Source: a virus. From it: a DNA stretch of 29,802 bases. The first letter of the stretch is position 1. Each line of letters starts with the position of its first letter. Both the position numbers and the translations under genes were made by a program. Positions 13,894 to 22,573 of this stretch are shown one piece after another. The DNA is taken from positions 1 to 29,802 of IMG/VR virus record IMGVR_UViG_3300010885_005508. The stretch is one strand, 5' to 3'. The notes beneath the pieces are model-generated. The model saw only the letters and a list, made by a program, of their open reading frames with translations. It was not told where the DNA came from and did not search any database.

Positions 13894-14346
13894 TTAAAAT
13901 TTTACATATTTCGTTACTGATCCAATTTTGAACGCTTTTAAAACTTGTTTTCGGTTTGCGCGGTGTGTACAAAATGAAACGTGAACCCAATCCGGATTTT
14001 GTTCATTTCCGAATTCCCAAATCAACTGATCAAACAATAAATTTTCGCGAATATAGTTGAATAAATCCGCGTTTGTTTTTTTGCCCGTTGCGTCCATATC
14101 AACCGCGGATCCGTCGTTGGCGCAATGTTGGGAATTTTTCGCCCCACCAATCGCAACGTTTACCGCCTTGGATCTAAACATTGAATTTATTTTAATCGGT
14201 TCGCCCGCCCAAACGCGCAACGGTTCGAATACATTTTCGCACAAATCAATCATATTTTTTAACTGATCCGCGGACGGCGTATTGTCTAATTTTCGCGATG
14301 TTTGCGTTGCTTCATTGAACGAAACGTGTTTACTTAATCGATCCAT
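13894..14346 (-). CDS. Endolysin, peptidase M15 (L-Ala-D-Glu or D-Ala-D-Ala peptidase)
   Basis: The 150-residue protein is a zinc peptidase of the M15A type that cuts peptidoglycan stem peptides at lysis. Key features: INSMFRSKAVNVAIGGAKNS leading to QH with His74, GSAVDMD with Asp83, then DQLIWEFG and DWVHVSF with His122. His-x(8)-Asp and a distal His in WVH are the metal ligands of this family. No signal peptide is seen, so release through a holin is expected. It overlaps the upstream gene by 13 bases and lies four bases from the holin candidate. Confidence 0.92.
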   Translation of the reverse strand: MDRLSKHVSFNEATQTSRKLDNTPSADQLKNMIDLCENVFEPLRVWAGEPIKINSMFRSKAVNVAIGGAKNSQHCANDGSAVDMDATGKKTNADLFNYIRENLLFDQLIWEFGNEQNPDWVHVSFCTHRANRKQVLKAFKIGSVTKYVKF

Positions 14347-14762
14347 TTTTTTATATATTTATAATAATATTTCGTTTGGATCCTTTCGTCCAAACCGTAA
14401 TCCAACAAAACAATTTCGCCGTTTCTATTTTTGCCCCAATTTTCGATCCGGTAAATGTCCCCAAACATAAAATTAAATTGATCGAATGAAATTTTTATTT
14501 TGTCCGCGCGTTTGATTATTTCGGGATTTTCGACATTGTTTTTTATTCCCGTGCAACGTTCCGCGAAAATTATCGATCCGCGGGTTTTTAATATTTTTGC
14601 AAATGGAAAAAATTCCGCGTTTTTATTCTTATAAAAAAAATTTATTTCGGTTCGGGATTGTTCGATCCCGCATTTTGAAAACGGAATTTTTATCGCGATT
14701 TTTCCGATTAATAAAACAACCCGGGACGAACCAAATTTCAATTTAATCATTTTGACGTACAT
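14334..14762 (-). CDS. Small protein with kinase/phosphotransferase-like motifs, in the lysis cassette
   Basis: The 142-residue protein has motifs in the order of a protein-kinase or aminoglycoside-phosphotransferase fold. They are a beta-strand pair with GKIAIKIPF (Lys25, like the 'VAIK' lysine), a helix with Glu39 (RTEINFFYK), GDIYRIENWG (Asp102, Asn108, like the catalytic 'GD-x-x-x-x-N' loop) and IVLLDYGL (Asp121, like DFG). At 142 residues it is about half a normal kinase, and the Asp-Asn spacing is one longer than usual. It may be a minimal or inactive kinase-like protein. It overlaps genes on both sides (16 bases and 13 bases). Function unknown; the motif reading is mine. Confidence 0.55.
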   Translation of the reverse strand: MYVKMIKLKFGSSRVVLLIGKIAIKIPFSKCGIEQSRTEINFFYKNKNAEFFPFAKILKTRGSIIFAERCTGIKNNVENPEIIKRADKIKISFDQFNFMFGDIYRIENWGKNRNGEIVLLDYGLDERIQTKYYYKYIKKWID

Positions 14763-15037
14763 TTTTTTATTTCATTTAACAACGCTTTCATTTCGATCAT
14801 TTCTTCGCGCAACGATTTATATTGAATTTCGTTTATTTGTTTAAATGATTTTAATTCGTTTTTTATGTCCATTTCCAACAAATCAACCCGACCGCGCAAT
14901 TTCCCGTTTTCGCTTTCGGTTTTCGCTTTCCAAATGGCGAAATCCGATTGAATTCGTTTTAAATCCGTGTGCGTTTGGCGTAAAAAATATCCAATTATTA
15001 ATCCCGTTGCCGACAAAAATATTTCGTTTAATTCCAT
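14747..15037 (-). CDS. Membrane-anchored coiled-coil protein, lysis-associated candidate
   Basis: The 96-residue protein has one N-terminal membrane segment (about residues 5-19, IFLSATGLIIGYFL) followed by an almost continuous coiled coil (about 25-92). This N-in, helix-out shape fits an inner spanin or an XhlA/holin-associated protein. It begins the cassette that continues with the kinase-like gene, endolysin and holin candidate. No partner outer spanin is visible next to it. The family is not recognised. Confidence 0.5.
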   Translation of the reverse strand: MELNEIFLSATGLIIGYFLRQTHTDLKRIQSDFAIWKAKTESENGKLRGRVDLLEMDIKNELKSFKQINEIQYKSLREEMIEMKALLNEIKKCTSK

Positions 15038-15047
15038 AATTTTAAAT

Positions 15048-16250
15048 TTAATCTAATTCAATTTGAAACGATCCGCGTAATGAATAACTTGGATTGACCG
15101 TGAATTCCGGCGTTCCGTTGCCTTTTCTATTTATTGTTCCGGCTAATCCCGTCGTTAAAGTATAACTATAATTCCAACCGATACCGGATTCCTCGCCGAA
15201 ATTATTCATTCGAAATCCTATTAAATAGGCGAATAATTTTTCAATATACGCAACATTTGACGCCGGGGACGCTAAATTTCGTTCGCCGACATTGACCGTT
15301 CCGGAAATTTGATTGTTTAATGGTCTGCCTAATGCCAATAAACCGTCAAATTGAAACGTTATTTTTACAATAATTGAATTCGGGTTTGCAAACCCCGTAG
15401 CAATCCCGCCCGTTATTACTTGATCACACTTCGGGACGATTAAACTATGAACGTTAAAATTAACGAACATTGTCGATCCGATTATTTTCCATTTCACAAA
15501 CGACGAACTATCGAACGTACCAACCGGCGCGGAATACGCAATGGGCGACGAAAATGTTCCGTTTTGAAATTCCCAACCCAACGCGGATTTTAAGGCGGTT
15601 CCCGTGATTGTGTTCCACGGCGCGTCGATCGCGTCCAATCGACTTTCGTGTGCCGAAATATCGTTCGTATTTGTCGCGATGTTTGTTGTGTTTGTCCCTA
15701 TGTTTATAAACGCGGAATTTAAACCGGATTTTTGATTTTGTAAATATGTAAAATTTGCATTGTTTAAAATTTTCCAACCACTTGACGCGCCCGCGGAAAC
15801 CCATTGAAACGCTTGGAATTGTCCCGCGTACCCACCGCCCCCGCCGGAATTAGTGTTGATTCTATTTGCGATCCGTGTTTCGTATGTATTCAACGAAACG
15901 CCGTTTTGCAAAACTTTTAATCCGGGCGCAAAGTTTGTGTATCCGGTTTCGATAACTATATTAATAAAATTATTCGATCCGGACGGCGCAACGGGCAACG
16001 TGAACGAATTTAATGTGAAAATTTCGCCATTCATAAAAACGCCCATTTGCGGAATTGTCGTCCCGCCCGGCAATATTTGATTTTGATAATAATCCGCCGT
16101 TAACAAAAAACCGTCGGATCCCGTCCCGGACGTCCCGCCGTACATTCTAAACGTGTTTTTAAACGTTTCGCGAACACTATCGTCGACGAACCTCAAATCG
16201 TCCAATACAAACGGATAACCGCCGTTATTTGTTGTAATTAATTTATTCAT
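15048..16250 (-). CDS. Tail fibre or baseplate-distal structural protein
   Basis: The 400-residue protein lies directly after the gpI-like gene, where tail fibres usually are. The N-terminus (NGGYPFVLDDLRFVDDSVRE) resembles the baseplate-attachment region of fibres found in Bacteroidota phages. The rest is Gly/Ser/Asn/Thr-rich and beta-prone, with a Gly run NSGGGGGYAG, a short helical repeat NIGTNTTNIATNTND near residue 190, and a C-terminal beta domain ending in SFQIELD. It probably takes part in host recognition. No enzyme motif seen. Confidence 0.65.
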   Translation of the reverse strand: MNKLITTNNGGYPFVLDDLRFVDDSVRETFKNTFRMYGGTSGTGSDGFLLTADYYQNQILPGGTTIPQMGVFMNGEIFTLNSFTLPVAPSGSNNFINIVIETGYTNFAPGLKVLQNGVSLNTYETRIANRINTNSGGGGGYAGQFQAFQWVSAGASSGWKILNNANFTYLQNQKSGLNSAFINIGTNTTNIATNTNDISAHESRLDAIDAPWNTITGTALKSALGWEFQNGTFSSPIAYSAPVGTFDSSSFVKWKIIGSTMFVNFNVHSLIVPKCDQVITGGIATGFANPNSIIVKITFQFDGLLALGRPLNNQISGTVNVGERNLASPASNVAYIEKLFAYLIGFRMNNFGEESGIGWNYSYTLTTGLAGTINRKGNGTPEFTVNPSYSLRGSFQIELD

Positions 16251-16252
16251 TT

Positions 16253-16777
16253 TTAAAAATATTGAATTGAATACGTTTTCCCCGCTAAATTATAAAAATT
16301 AACGCGTTTTTTAAACTTTTGCTCGTTGAATAATTGTCCTTTGTAATCATTCGCCGTTTGACAAAACGTCGGTATTTTTATTAAATACGACGTCGCGAAT
16401 GATCCCGTTTGTTCGGCGGAATTTTGCAAATAAACCGGTTGCGAATTTTCGACATAATTGTAAACTATTAAATTTTGTTGTAATTCCGCAAAATTCCAAA
16501 CATAATCGAACGCCACGTTTGCGCCGTCTAAAATGTGAATATTGTTTGGATACGTCCCCGGGTTTGGATAAACTTCATTCAAATATTTTTCCAAATATAT
16601 AATTTGCGCGTTAAACGCCAACGCGAACGCCGTTTCCGTCCTTAAATATAGTAAACTATCGTTTATATATTTTAACGGCGTTACAATCGATTTTAACAAC
16701 CCCAAAAATTTTTCTTTTCGAAAAAAATACGGGATCACTTGTCGACATAAATCCAAAAAATTAATTAAAAAATTCAT
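16253..16777 (-). CDS. Baseplate protein, gpI-like candidate
   Basis: ATG at 16777 is preferred: it comes one base after the baseplate J stop (TAAAATG). The longer frame from 16840 would overlap J by 60 bases. The 174-residue product is aromatic-rich: MNFLINFLDLCRQVIPYFFR, then FALAFNAQIIYLEKYLNEVY. It ends in a beta-rich region with IKIPTFCQTANDYKGQLFN. In P2/Mu-like modules the gene after J is gpI, which joins the wedge to the fibres. Position is the main evidence; sequence similarity is not obvious. Confidence 0.55.
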   Translation of the reverse strand: MNFLINFLDLCRQVIPYFFRKEKFLGLLKSIVTPLKYINDSLLYLRTETAFALAFNAQIIYLEKYLNEVYPNPGTYPNNIHILDGANVAFDYVWNFAELQQNLIVYNYVENSQPVYLQNSAEQTGSFATSYLIKIPTFCQTANDYKGQLFNEQKFKKRVNFYNLAGKTYSIQYF

Positions 16778-16778
16778 T

Positions 16779-17672
16779 TTATAATAAAATAGGATTGTAA
16801 ATAATAACGGAAATGTCGTCCAATGGAAACGACGGATCAATTTCCAAATATCCGGCGTTTGCGGTGTAGTTTTGTGTTATTGGAATATATGGCGTTGATC
16901 CCGTTTGCGCGTCGCAACTGATAACAAACGGATCGATCACGCCGTCCGCGGATTGAATTTTGTCGATCATTGCGTTAATATTAAAAACGCCGTCAAACGG
17001 TAAATTCGCGATATATGTATTTATTGCGTTTTCAACCGGAAAAACGCCCGACGTTGAAATCAATTCGCCCGTTGACGTTAAAATTAAAGGGTTGTAATCC
17101 ACGCGGATCGATAATTTTAATTGATCCGGGTTTATGTTTGTGATTGCTAAATTCACGCCCGCAAATTTCACGCGGTTTATGTATGCCGTGAATGAATTTT
17201 GTTCGGTTCCCGACAATGGAACCAATTTCCCGGCGGTGTTTAATTTCGCGATTTTTATTCGGATTTGATTATTCGCCCCGACAACCTCGATCGTTGACGC
17301 CCTCGCGATTATCTTTTGACCGGTTGATCCGGACGAATATTCATATTTCAATAGATTGTTATTCCAAACCAAAATATCGCCGTATTGAAACGCCAACGCT
17401 TGTTCCGAATACCAACGCAACGTCCCCGTTATTAATTCGGACGCCCGTTTTTCAATTTCTAATTTATGCAAATCGAAAATTTGTTCGTGTGTCCAAATTG
17501 CAACGGCAACCGTGAAAAATATTAATCGCCAAATTGCAACTTTTGACGCCGACGTTAAATCCGTTAATAAATTTTGACCGCTTTCGATGTTCGGTTGTAA
17601 TCCCGTCAACGTCGCGTTCAATTGTTTTTCGGCGATCATTTCGTCGTAAATTTGAATTATTGTTCGTGCCAT
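16779..17672 (-). CDS. Baseplate J-like protein
   Basis: The 297-residue protein matches the baseplate wedge J family in its compact Bacteroidota form. It starts MARTIIQIYDEMIAEKQ and has a Trp-rich helix (FFTVAVAIWTHEQIFDLHK, about 52-70). LITGTLRWYSEQALAFQYGD comes next, followed by a series of beta-strands with NPDQLKLSIRVDYNPL and an ending SVIIYNP. J forms the wedge ring around the hub together with gp25-like and gpI-like proteins. Its neighbours support this. Confidence 0.8.
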   Translation of the reverse strand: MARTIIQIYDEMIAEKQLNATLTGLQPNIESGQNLLTDLTSASKVAIWRLIFFTVAVAIWTHEQIFDLHKLEIEKRASELITGTLRWYSEQALAFQYGDILVWNNNLLKYEYSSGSTGQKIIARASTIEVVGANNQIRIKIAKLNTAGKLVPLSGTEQNSFTAYINRVKFAGVNLAITNINPDQLKLSIRVDYNPLILTSTGELISTSGVFPVENAINTYIANLPFDGVFNINAMIDKIQSADGVIDPFVISCDAQTGSTPYIPITQNYTANAGYLEIDPSFPLDDISVIIYNPILL

Positions 17673-17676
17673 AATC

Positions 17677-17922
17677 TTAAATTATTTGTTCCGCCAAATA
17701 TACGGCTTTTAAATTATTTCCGTCGGTTCCGTAATATTCTAAAATTGGAAAATTGTCCAATAAAGATCCGTTTAATTCGATCGCAATTTCGTTTAATATT
17801 TCCGGCGTTGGATCGTTCACGATCAACGAAACAATCCAACGCGAAACGTCGTCGCCATTGTATCCGAAAAAATCGACCACGGCGCGCGTTTCTAATAATG
17901 TTTTTAAACTTGAAAAATCCAT
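17677..17922 (-). CDS. Hypothetical protein in the baseplate region, 81 residues
   Basis: The 81-residue acidic protein (MDFSSLKTLLETRAVVDFFG, then SRWIVSLIVNDPTPEILNEI) lies five bases from baseplate J and four from the interrupted adhesin-like gene. It is compact and probably alpha/beta. No family is recognised. Its tight packing in the structural operon suggests an accessory tail protein or a chaperone for the neighbouring adhesin. Confidence 0.55.
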   Translation of the reverse strand: MDFSSLKTLLETRAVVDFFGYNGDDVSRWIVSLIVNDPTPEILNEIAIELNGSLLDNFPILEYYGTDGNNLKAVYLAEQII

Positions 17923-17926
17923 TTTT

Positions 17927-18535
17927 TTAATAATTAAATTTTAACAATAACGGCGAATTGTCGCGGGTTCCGTTTCCGGTTGGAAACGCGGTGTCGGCGG
18001 TTTTTGACATTCCACGGGAAACAACGTTTCCGACTTGACATTCGCCAAACCCGGACGCCCACGCGCCGTCGTAATTTTTCCAAACAACGATTAAATTGTT
18101 TGTTCCGTCGTAACAATACGGAAAATCAAATCCGACCGTGTTCCACGTTAAATTATTGACAATTGAAACGTTTCGCGTTGTGACTTTTGTCAATGGTTTT
18201 ATAAACGTTAAATCGGAAAAATCGACCGCCGGCGTTGTTGTTGGAAATGTTGTGTTGGAAATTTCACCGATCCAAATTTCTTGGTTGTTCATAACATACG
18301 TTGTCGAAAAACTTCGCGGATAAAATTGTAATCCCGTTAATTGTTTTCCCCCGGTTCCAACTTGCGACGCGGTGTAAATCCCCGCCGTGATCCCGTAATT
18401 CCATAAACCGTAAAATGGTTTTAAATTAGAATATCCTTAATAGGTTCCGACTTGAATTTCTAAACTTTGCACGCCATACGCGCAACCCGAACCCCCGGAT
18501 TGCGCGCCACGCCCTAAAAATATTGAATGAAACAT
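17927..18535 (-). pseudogene. Adhesin-like tail protein interrupted by an in-frame TAA
   Basis: A single frame runs from ATG at 18535 to 17927 (203 codons) and is broken only by TAA at 18439-18437 (codon 33). Coding character is continuous across it. Before the stop is MFHSIFLGRGAQSGGSG ending VGTY. After it come NLKPFYGLWNYGITAGIYTA, LTGLQFYPRSF and MNNQEIWIGE, then a Trp/Tyr-rich beta-sandwich ending NSPLLLKFNY. The downstream part could also be made from ATG 18292 (121 residues). The pattern recalls beta-sandwich domains in secreted Bacteroidota proteins ('PFY...IYTA...F...N...I'). It may be a disrupted receptor-binding gene, a read-through gene or a sequence error. Confidence 0.6.
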
Positions 18536-18547
18536 TTTTAAAATTTT

Positions 18548-21331
18548 TTATGAATGATTAACAACCGCCGACGCAATAAATTTTCCGTTTAAATAAACGA
18601 TCGAAATTAATGTTTCTTGGTTGTTCGTTAAATTAATAAACAAAGGTTTACCGGACGAACCGCCCGACCAACGAACTGTTTGTGAAAACGTAATTTCGCG
18701 CGGTGTCGCCCCTTGAATAATATTTAATAAATACGGCGTTCCGTCGATCATATTTGCAAATGTAATCACAATAGTACCGGTTGCGGTGTCAATGTCTAAT
18801 TCTTGAGTATTTCCCAAATTGAAATCAATCGTTCGCGCCGTTGCCGTTGAAATTGCGTTGGTGTTTGTTTTGAAACCGATTTGTCCGTCGTCGACGCGTA
18901 AATTTCCATTTTTAACGCGCGTATGTCCGTCGCCGTCGATTGTTAGACGTGTTAATTTTGCCGAACTCGCGACGCCGTTCACGGTTTGAATTTCCCACGA
19001 AATCCCGCGAACCGTTGACGAATGGTTTGTTGTCGCCGTTACTAATTCGGAAAAAATTTGAGCAAACGCGGATCCATTAAAACCGAATTTTTGTCGTTCA
19101 TATAATACCGTCCCATTTGTCAACGCCGTTGGTGTTGTTTGCGATCCGTTCGCTTTAAATATTGAAAAAACGTTCGTTATTCCCGACGTACCCGAATAAT
19201 TCGCTAATTGTAAAACCGACGGATTTCCCGAATTCGTAACGCTACAAATCCCGGATCCTATCGTAACGGCGTCGTTTGTTCCGCCTATATTCAACGTATT
19301 TCCGCCGAAATCGAACCACAATTGCGCGTCGTTCATTATGTTTCCGGTTGCGTCAAAAATTGCAATGTCGCCCGGCGTCGATGTCCCTACTTTTTGAACA
19401 ACGGGAAAAAACGCAACGTCCCCGGTTGAATTTTGACAAATCAATGCTTTACCGGTATTGTCCGCCCCGGTTTCAATACGGAACGGAACCGCCCCGCCCG
19501 TCCCGGCGTTTGAAACAACAATATTAATTCCGACATTTCGCGCGGAATTATTCGCGTTTGAAATCGCCCGGATCGCCGTTTGTAATTCGTTTCCGCTTTC
19601 GCCATTTGACAAAAATAAACCGCCTATATTTTTAAACGATCCGACGTCCGGCGTTGTTCCCGCGGTTCCGGCATTTCCCCAAACGCCGACCAAAATCGAA
19701 CCAACAACCGCCGTTCCGTAAACGCCTATATTTTTGTCGGTTCCCGTGTTTAATCCATTTGCAATTCCCGCGATTCCGTATCCGTCGCCGTTTGTTTTTG
19801 TGTTTACGCCTATAATTGTATTTCTTTGTGTCGCCGAACTTTGAACCCACAATTTCGTATCACTTGACGCCGGCGATCCAATTCCAACGTTTATTCCGTC
19901 GTCATAAATTGAACCCGGCGACAACGTGTTGACGCTAATCGCGCGCGGAATAAAATTTGCCGACATTGATCCAAAAATTCCCGCGCCACCGATACCCGTC
20001 CAAACCGGAACCGATGTCGTTCCCGTGTTGATTTGAATTTGATTGACGTTTAAATCAAATAACATTAAACCCGTTGCCGGATTTGTTATTGTGTTTTTTT
20101 GCGCGGTTGTCATTCGGGGCATTAAAAAACCCTTTGTCGTTGAATGCAATTTCAAAATTGCGGAATTATCAATGTCCGACAACCCACCGCCCAAAATTGA
20201 CGGAACGTCGTTTTCCGATAAAATCGCAACGTTTTTTCCGCCCGCGCCGGACGCTTGCAACCATAACGCGACATTGTTCAACGTCGTAACGCCCCCCGCC
20301 GACGCGCCCGCTTTACCAAATAAACCGATCATTATTTGATTTGTTCCGGCGTCCCCAATTGCAATCCCAACAATCCCGGCGTCCGCTAAAATTGAAATGT
20401 CTAAATTTTGCCAAACAATATCGCCAACGGATCCGGCAACGCCGAAATTTTTTGTTGATCCAATTCCATATCCATTTAAACCAATATTTCGCGAAACGTT
20501 GGTTCCTTGCGAAATCCCAACAACCCCGACGCCATTTATCGCCGGATTTGAATTGAACGAAACGGATTTTATTCCGTACTGATCCGCCGTGTAAACGAAA
20601 AACGGCGTATCGGTTGACGCCCCCGCCCCAATCCAAACGCGCGTCCCGTCGTCGTTCAATGTTCCGCCCGTGATCGATTGTGTCGTGTCAAACCTTGGAA
20701 TTTTATTCAATGTTCCGGATCCCGAAATTCCGACCGCTTTTAAACCGATCCACGACGGAACCGCCCCGGATCCAATATTCACAAAAATATCGTTCAACGT
20801 TGTATCGTAAACAATTAATCCCTTTGCGGGCGTTGATATTGCGGTTCGTTGTGTCGTTGTCATTCGCGGGATCAACAAACCGGCGTTTGTCGAAACCATT
20901 TCCACAATTGCGGAATTGTCGCCCGTTGTCCCGCCGAAAATTGATTTCCCGGACGAAATGGACAACGCCACGTTTTCCGAAACCGATCCCGACGCCGAAA
21001 TTTTTAATCCATAATTTATTCCCGAATTAATCGCGTCGGCGATCAAATTTAAGGTTGTCGCGTTTCCGTTCGTTTTCGTTGCTTTTAATTGTTGAACAAT
21101 CGATTTCGCGGTTTGTATCGCAATTAAAACGTTTGCGTCGATCACGGCGTCCGCGATCGCAATATTTGATCCCGTGTCCGATATTTGACTATCTTCGTAA
21201 TTCCCGGAACCGTTATATTTCGAAATTTTATTCGCCGTCCCGGTGTGAACGTGTTTTTTGCTTTCGTGATCCGCAACCGTCGCATTTGACGAAATCGCCG
21301 AACCCAAATCCGATATTTGTTTCGCTTTCAT
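18548..21331 (-). CDS. Large tail fibre with repeated modules
   Basis: The 927-residue protein is Gly/Asn/Thr-rich. It has two long repeats with a period of about 250 residues: LIPRMTTTQRTAISTPAKGL near 153-172 and LMPRMTTAQKNTITNPATGL near 403-422. Each is followed by a VP-W-G strand, a spacer, then 'DDG-x-x-V-x-IG' (about 227-235 and 477-485). A third, partial copy is at about 655-690. The 'PRMTTAQ...A..GL..YD' module is common in Bacteroidota phage fibres and surface proteins. The N-terminus (MKAKQISDLGSAIS) probably attaches to the baseplate. The C-terminus is probably the receptor-binding tip. Confidence 0.78.
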   Translation of the reverse strand: MKAKQISDLGSAISSNATVADHESKKHVHTGTANKISKYNGSGNYEDSQISDTGSNIAIADAVIDANVLIAIQTAKSIVQQLKATKTNGNATTLNLIADAINSGINYGLKISASGSVSENVALSISSGKSIFGGTTGDNSAIVEMVSTNAGLLIPRMTTTQRTAISTPAKGLIVYDTTLNDIFVNIGSGAVPSWIGLKAVGISGSGTLNKIPRFDTTQSITGGTLNDDGTRVWIGAGASTDTPFFVYTADQYGIKSVSFNSNPAINGVGVVGISQGTNVSRNIGLNGYGIGSTKNFGVAGSVGDIVWQNLDISILADAGIVGIAIGDAGTNQIMIGLFGKAGASAGGVTTLNNVALWLQASGAGGKNVAILSENDVPSILGGGLSDIDNSAILKLHSTTKGFLMPRMTTAQKNTITNPATGLMLFDLNVNQIQINTGTTSVPVWTGIGGAGIFGSMSANFIPRAISVNTLSPGSIYDDGINVGIGSPASSDTKLWVQSSATQRNTIIGVNTKTNGDGYGIAGIANGLNTGTDKNIGVYGTAVVGSILVGVWGNAGTAGTTPDVGSFKNIGGLFLSNGESGNELQTAIRAISNANNSARNVGINIVVSNAGTGGAVPFRIETGADNTGKALICQNSTGDVAFFPVVQKVGTSTPGDIAIFDATGNIMNDAQLWFDFGGNTLNIGGTNDAVTIGSGICSVTNSGNPSVLQLANYSGTSGITNVFSIFKANGSQTTPTALTNGTVLYERQKFGFNGSAFAQIFSELVTATTNHSSTVRGISWEIQTVNGVASSAKLTRLTIDGDGHTRVKNGNLRVDDGQIGFKTNTNAISTATARTIDFNLGNTQELDIDTATGTIVITFANMIDGTPYLLNIIQGATPREITFSQTVRWSGGSSGKPLFINLTNNQETLISIVYLNGKFIASAVVNHS

Positions 21332-21334
21332 TAT

Positions 21335-21937
21335 TTATGAATTATAATTAATTGATAATTTGTCCGTTGTTTCTAAATTCCAACCCGTGATCGTGGCGTT
21401 AAAATAAAGTTTATCGCCCGCCGTTGTGTTCGCAAATGTTCGCGCGGTTGTTCCATTGTCCCCGGACAAATAAAAATTTTTCAATTTCGATCCGTCCCCA
21501 ATTTCCAAAAATTCGCCATTAACGAAAACGTCAATTCGACAATTTGCCGGCGGATCCGATGTCAACGTCAAACCGGTATATCCGGAATTTGTTGTCACGG
21601 ACAAAGGCGTTTGAAATCGGTTTCCGTTGAATGGATTCGACGTCGCCGACGTTCCCGTCAACGCCCAATTTGCCGTTTGAAATGTCCCGGTTGATCCCGT
21701 TGTCAAACAAATATATAATTGATTGTTGTATATACACGTTTGATCCAATGAATAAACTTTCGTTGGATTGTATGGACGTAATCCCAACAACCCGGCGTCG
21801 TTTGTTAAATTAGAATAACTATCGACAATATCAATCAACCGCGCGCGTAATTCCGACGCCGTGATCCCGTTGTTTCCGTTGCTATCGATAAACGTATTAA
21901 TTTCGTTTAATAACGTCGTTCTATCTTTTATACTCAT
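21335..21937 (-). CDS. Tail protein with carbohydrate-binding-like segment
   Basis: The 200-residue protein has a helical start (MSIKDRTTLLNEINTFIDSN, then ITASELRARLIDIVDSY). A short beta segment (about 55-92) with YNPTKVYSLDQ, LYICLTTG and ANWALTG follows. This resembles the insert in the gp36-like head protein and small carbohydrate-binding modules. The C-terminal part is a beta-sandwich-like stretch (LTSDPPANCRIDVFVNGEF). It is placed just before the big fibre, so it may be a fibre base or an adapter. Confidence 0.55.
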   Translation of the reverse strand: MSIKDRTTLLNEINTFIDSNGNNGITASELRARLIDIVDSYSNLTNDAGLLGLRPYNPTKVYSLDQTCIYNNQLYICLTTGSTGTFQTANWALTGTSATSNPFNGNRFQTPLSVTTNSGYTGLTLTSDPPANCRIDVFVNGEFLEIGDGSKLKNFYLSGDNGTTARTFANTTAGDKLYFNATITGWNLETTDKLSINYNS

Positions 21938-21954
21938 AAAATTATATTATTGTA

Positions 21955-22242
21955 TTAATTAAAAAAATCGTTTGAAAAATCGACGTTATAATCGCCGACA
22001 ATTGTTCCGATGTCGTTTTCGTCCGCGTTATTTACAACGAAATTTCGATTTCGAAAAAAATCAATGTTTTTAGTAATTCCCGCGTTTTCGTTGTTCACGA
22101 TCATTTTTTGACCGGAAACCAAATTGTCGGAAATGGCGATCGAATTCGATGTGATCAAATCAATCAAACCCGTTTCGATGTCGCCGAAATTTTGAACGCA
22201 AACGTCGAAAATATTTTGTCCGCTTTTTACTAAATATTCCAT
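21955..22242 (-). CDS. LysM-like tail protein
   Basis: The 95-residue protein shows a LysM-like module at the N-terminus: YLVKSGQNIFDVCVQNFGD, LIDLITSNSI and a LVSGQKMIV strand. The C-terminal half is Asn/Asp-rich. In contractile tails, small LysM proteins (T4 gp53-like, P2 gpX-like) bind the tail or baseplate and peptidoglycan. The position between gp25-like and fibre genes fits. Confidence 0.68.
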   Translation of the reverse strand: MEYLVKSGQNIFDVCVQNFGDIETGLIDLITSNSIAISDNLVSGQKMIVNNENAGITKNIDFFRNRNFVVNNADENDIGTIVGDYNVDFSNDFFN

Positions 22243-22260
22243 TTGATAAAGTTAAAAAAA

Positions 22261-22569
22261 TTAAGTATTTTTTCGATCCGCGTCGATGTCTATTTTTAAA
22301 CTATCGTTTGTATCGACGAAAATTTGTCGAACGTTGTATCCGTCCGATTCCAATTGCAATTTTACGGATTGTTTTATTTCTTGTTTGTTTACTGATCCGT
22401 GATAATAACGCGCAACGCCGACGCCTATCAACGGGAATTGTCTAAATTGACCTTTGTCCGTGATCAATATATGTTCGACGTGTTGTGTATCGCTTTCGTT
22501 GATCTTAATATCGCCGTTTATGAAAATCAAATCGCCGTCCGCGTCCATTATTAAATCTTTATAACTCAT
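22261..22569 (-). CDS. Baseplate wedge protein, gp25/gpW-like
   Basis: The 102-residue protein has the gp25-like lysozyme-related wedge pattern. It starts with DADGDLIFINGDIKI, followed by HVEHILITDKGQFRQFPLIG and VGVARY. A closing alpha/beta part has KLQLESDGYNVRQIFV. In T4 and P2 this protein joins the sheath initiator and baseplate wedge. It sits right after the spike protein and before the LysM-like protein, the usual arrangement. Confidence 0.8.
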   Translation of the reverse strand: MSYKDLIMDADGDLIFINGDIKINESDTQHVEHILITDKGQFRQFPLIGVGVARYYHGSVNKQEIKQSVKLQLESDGYNVRQIFVDTNDSLKIDIDADRKNT

Positions 22570-22573
22570 TTTT

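Noticed and set aside
16253-16840. Longer start (16840) for the gpI-like protein; also 24225 for the hub, 11428 and 12619 for two early genes
   Set aside because: Each would overlap the preceding gene by 60 bases or more, and each has a better ATG one or two bases after the preceding stop.
17927-18535. Alternative genetic code with TAA as sense
   Set aside because: Many other genes clearly end in TAA, often in TAATG junctions, so TAA is a stop in this genome.
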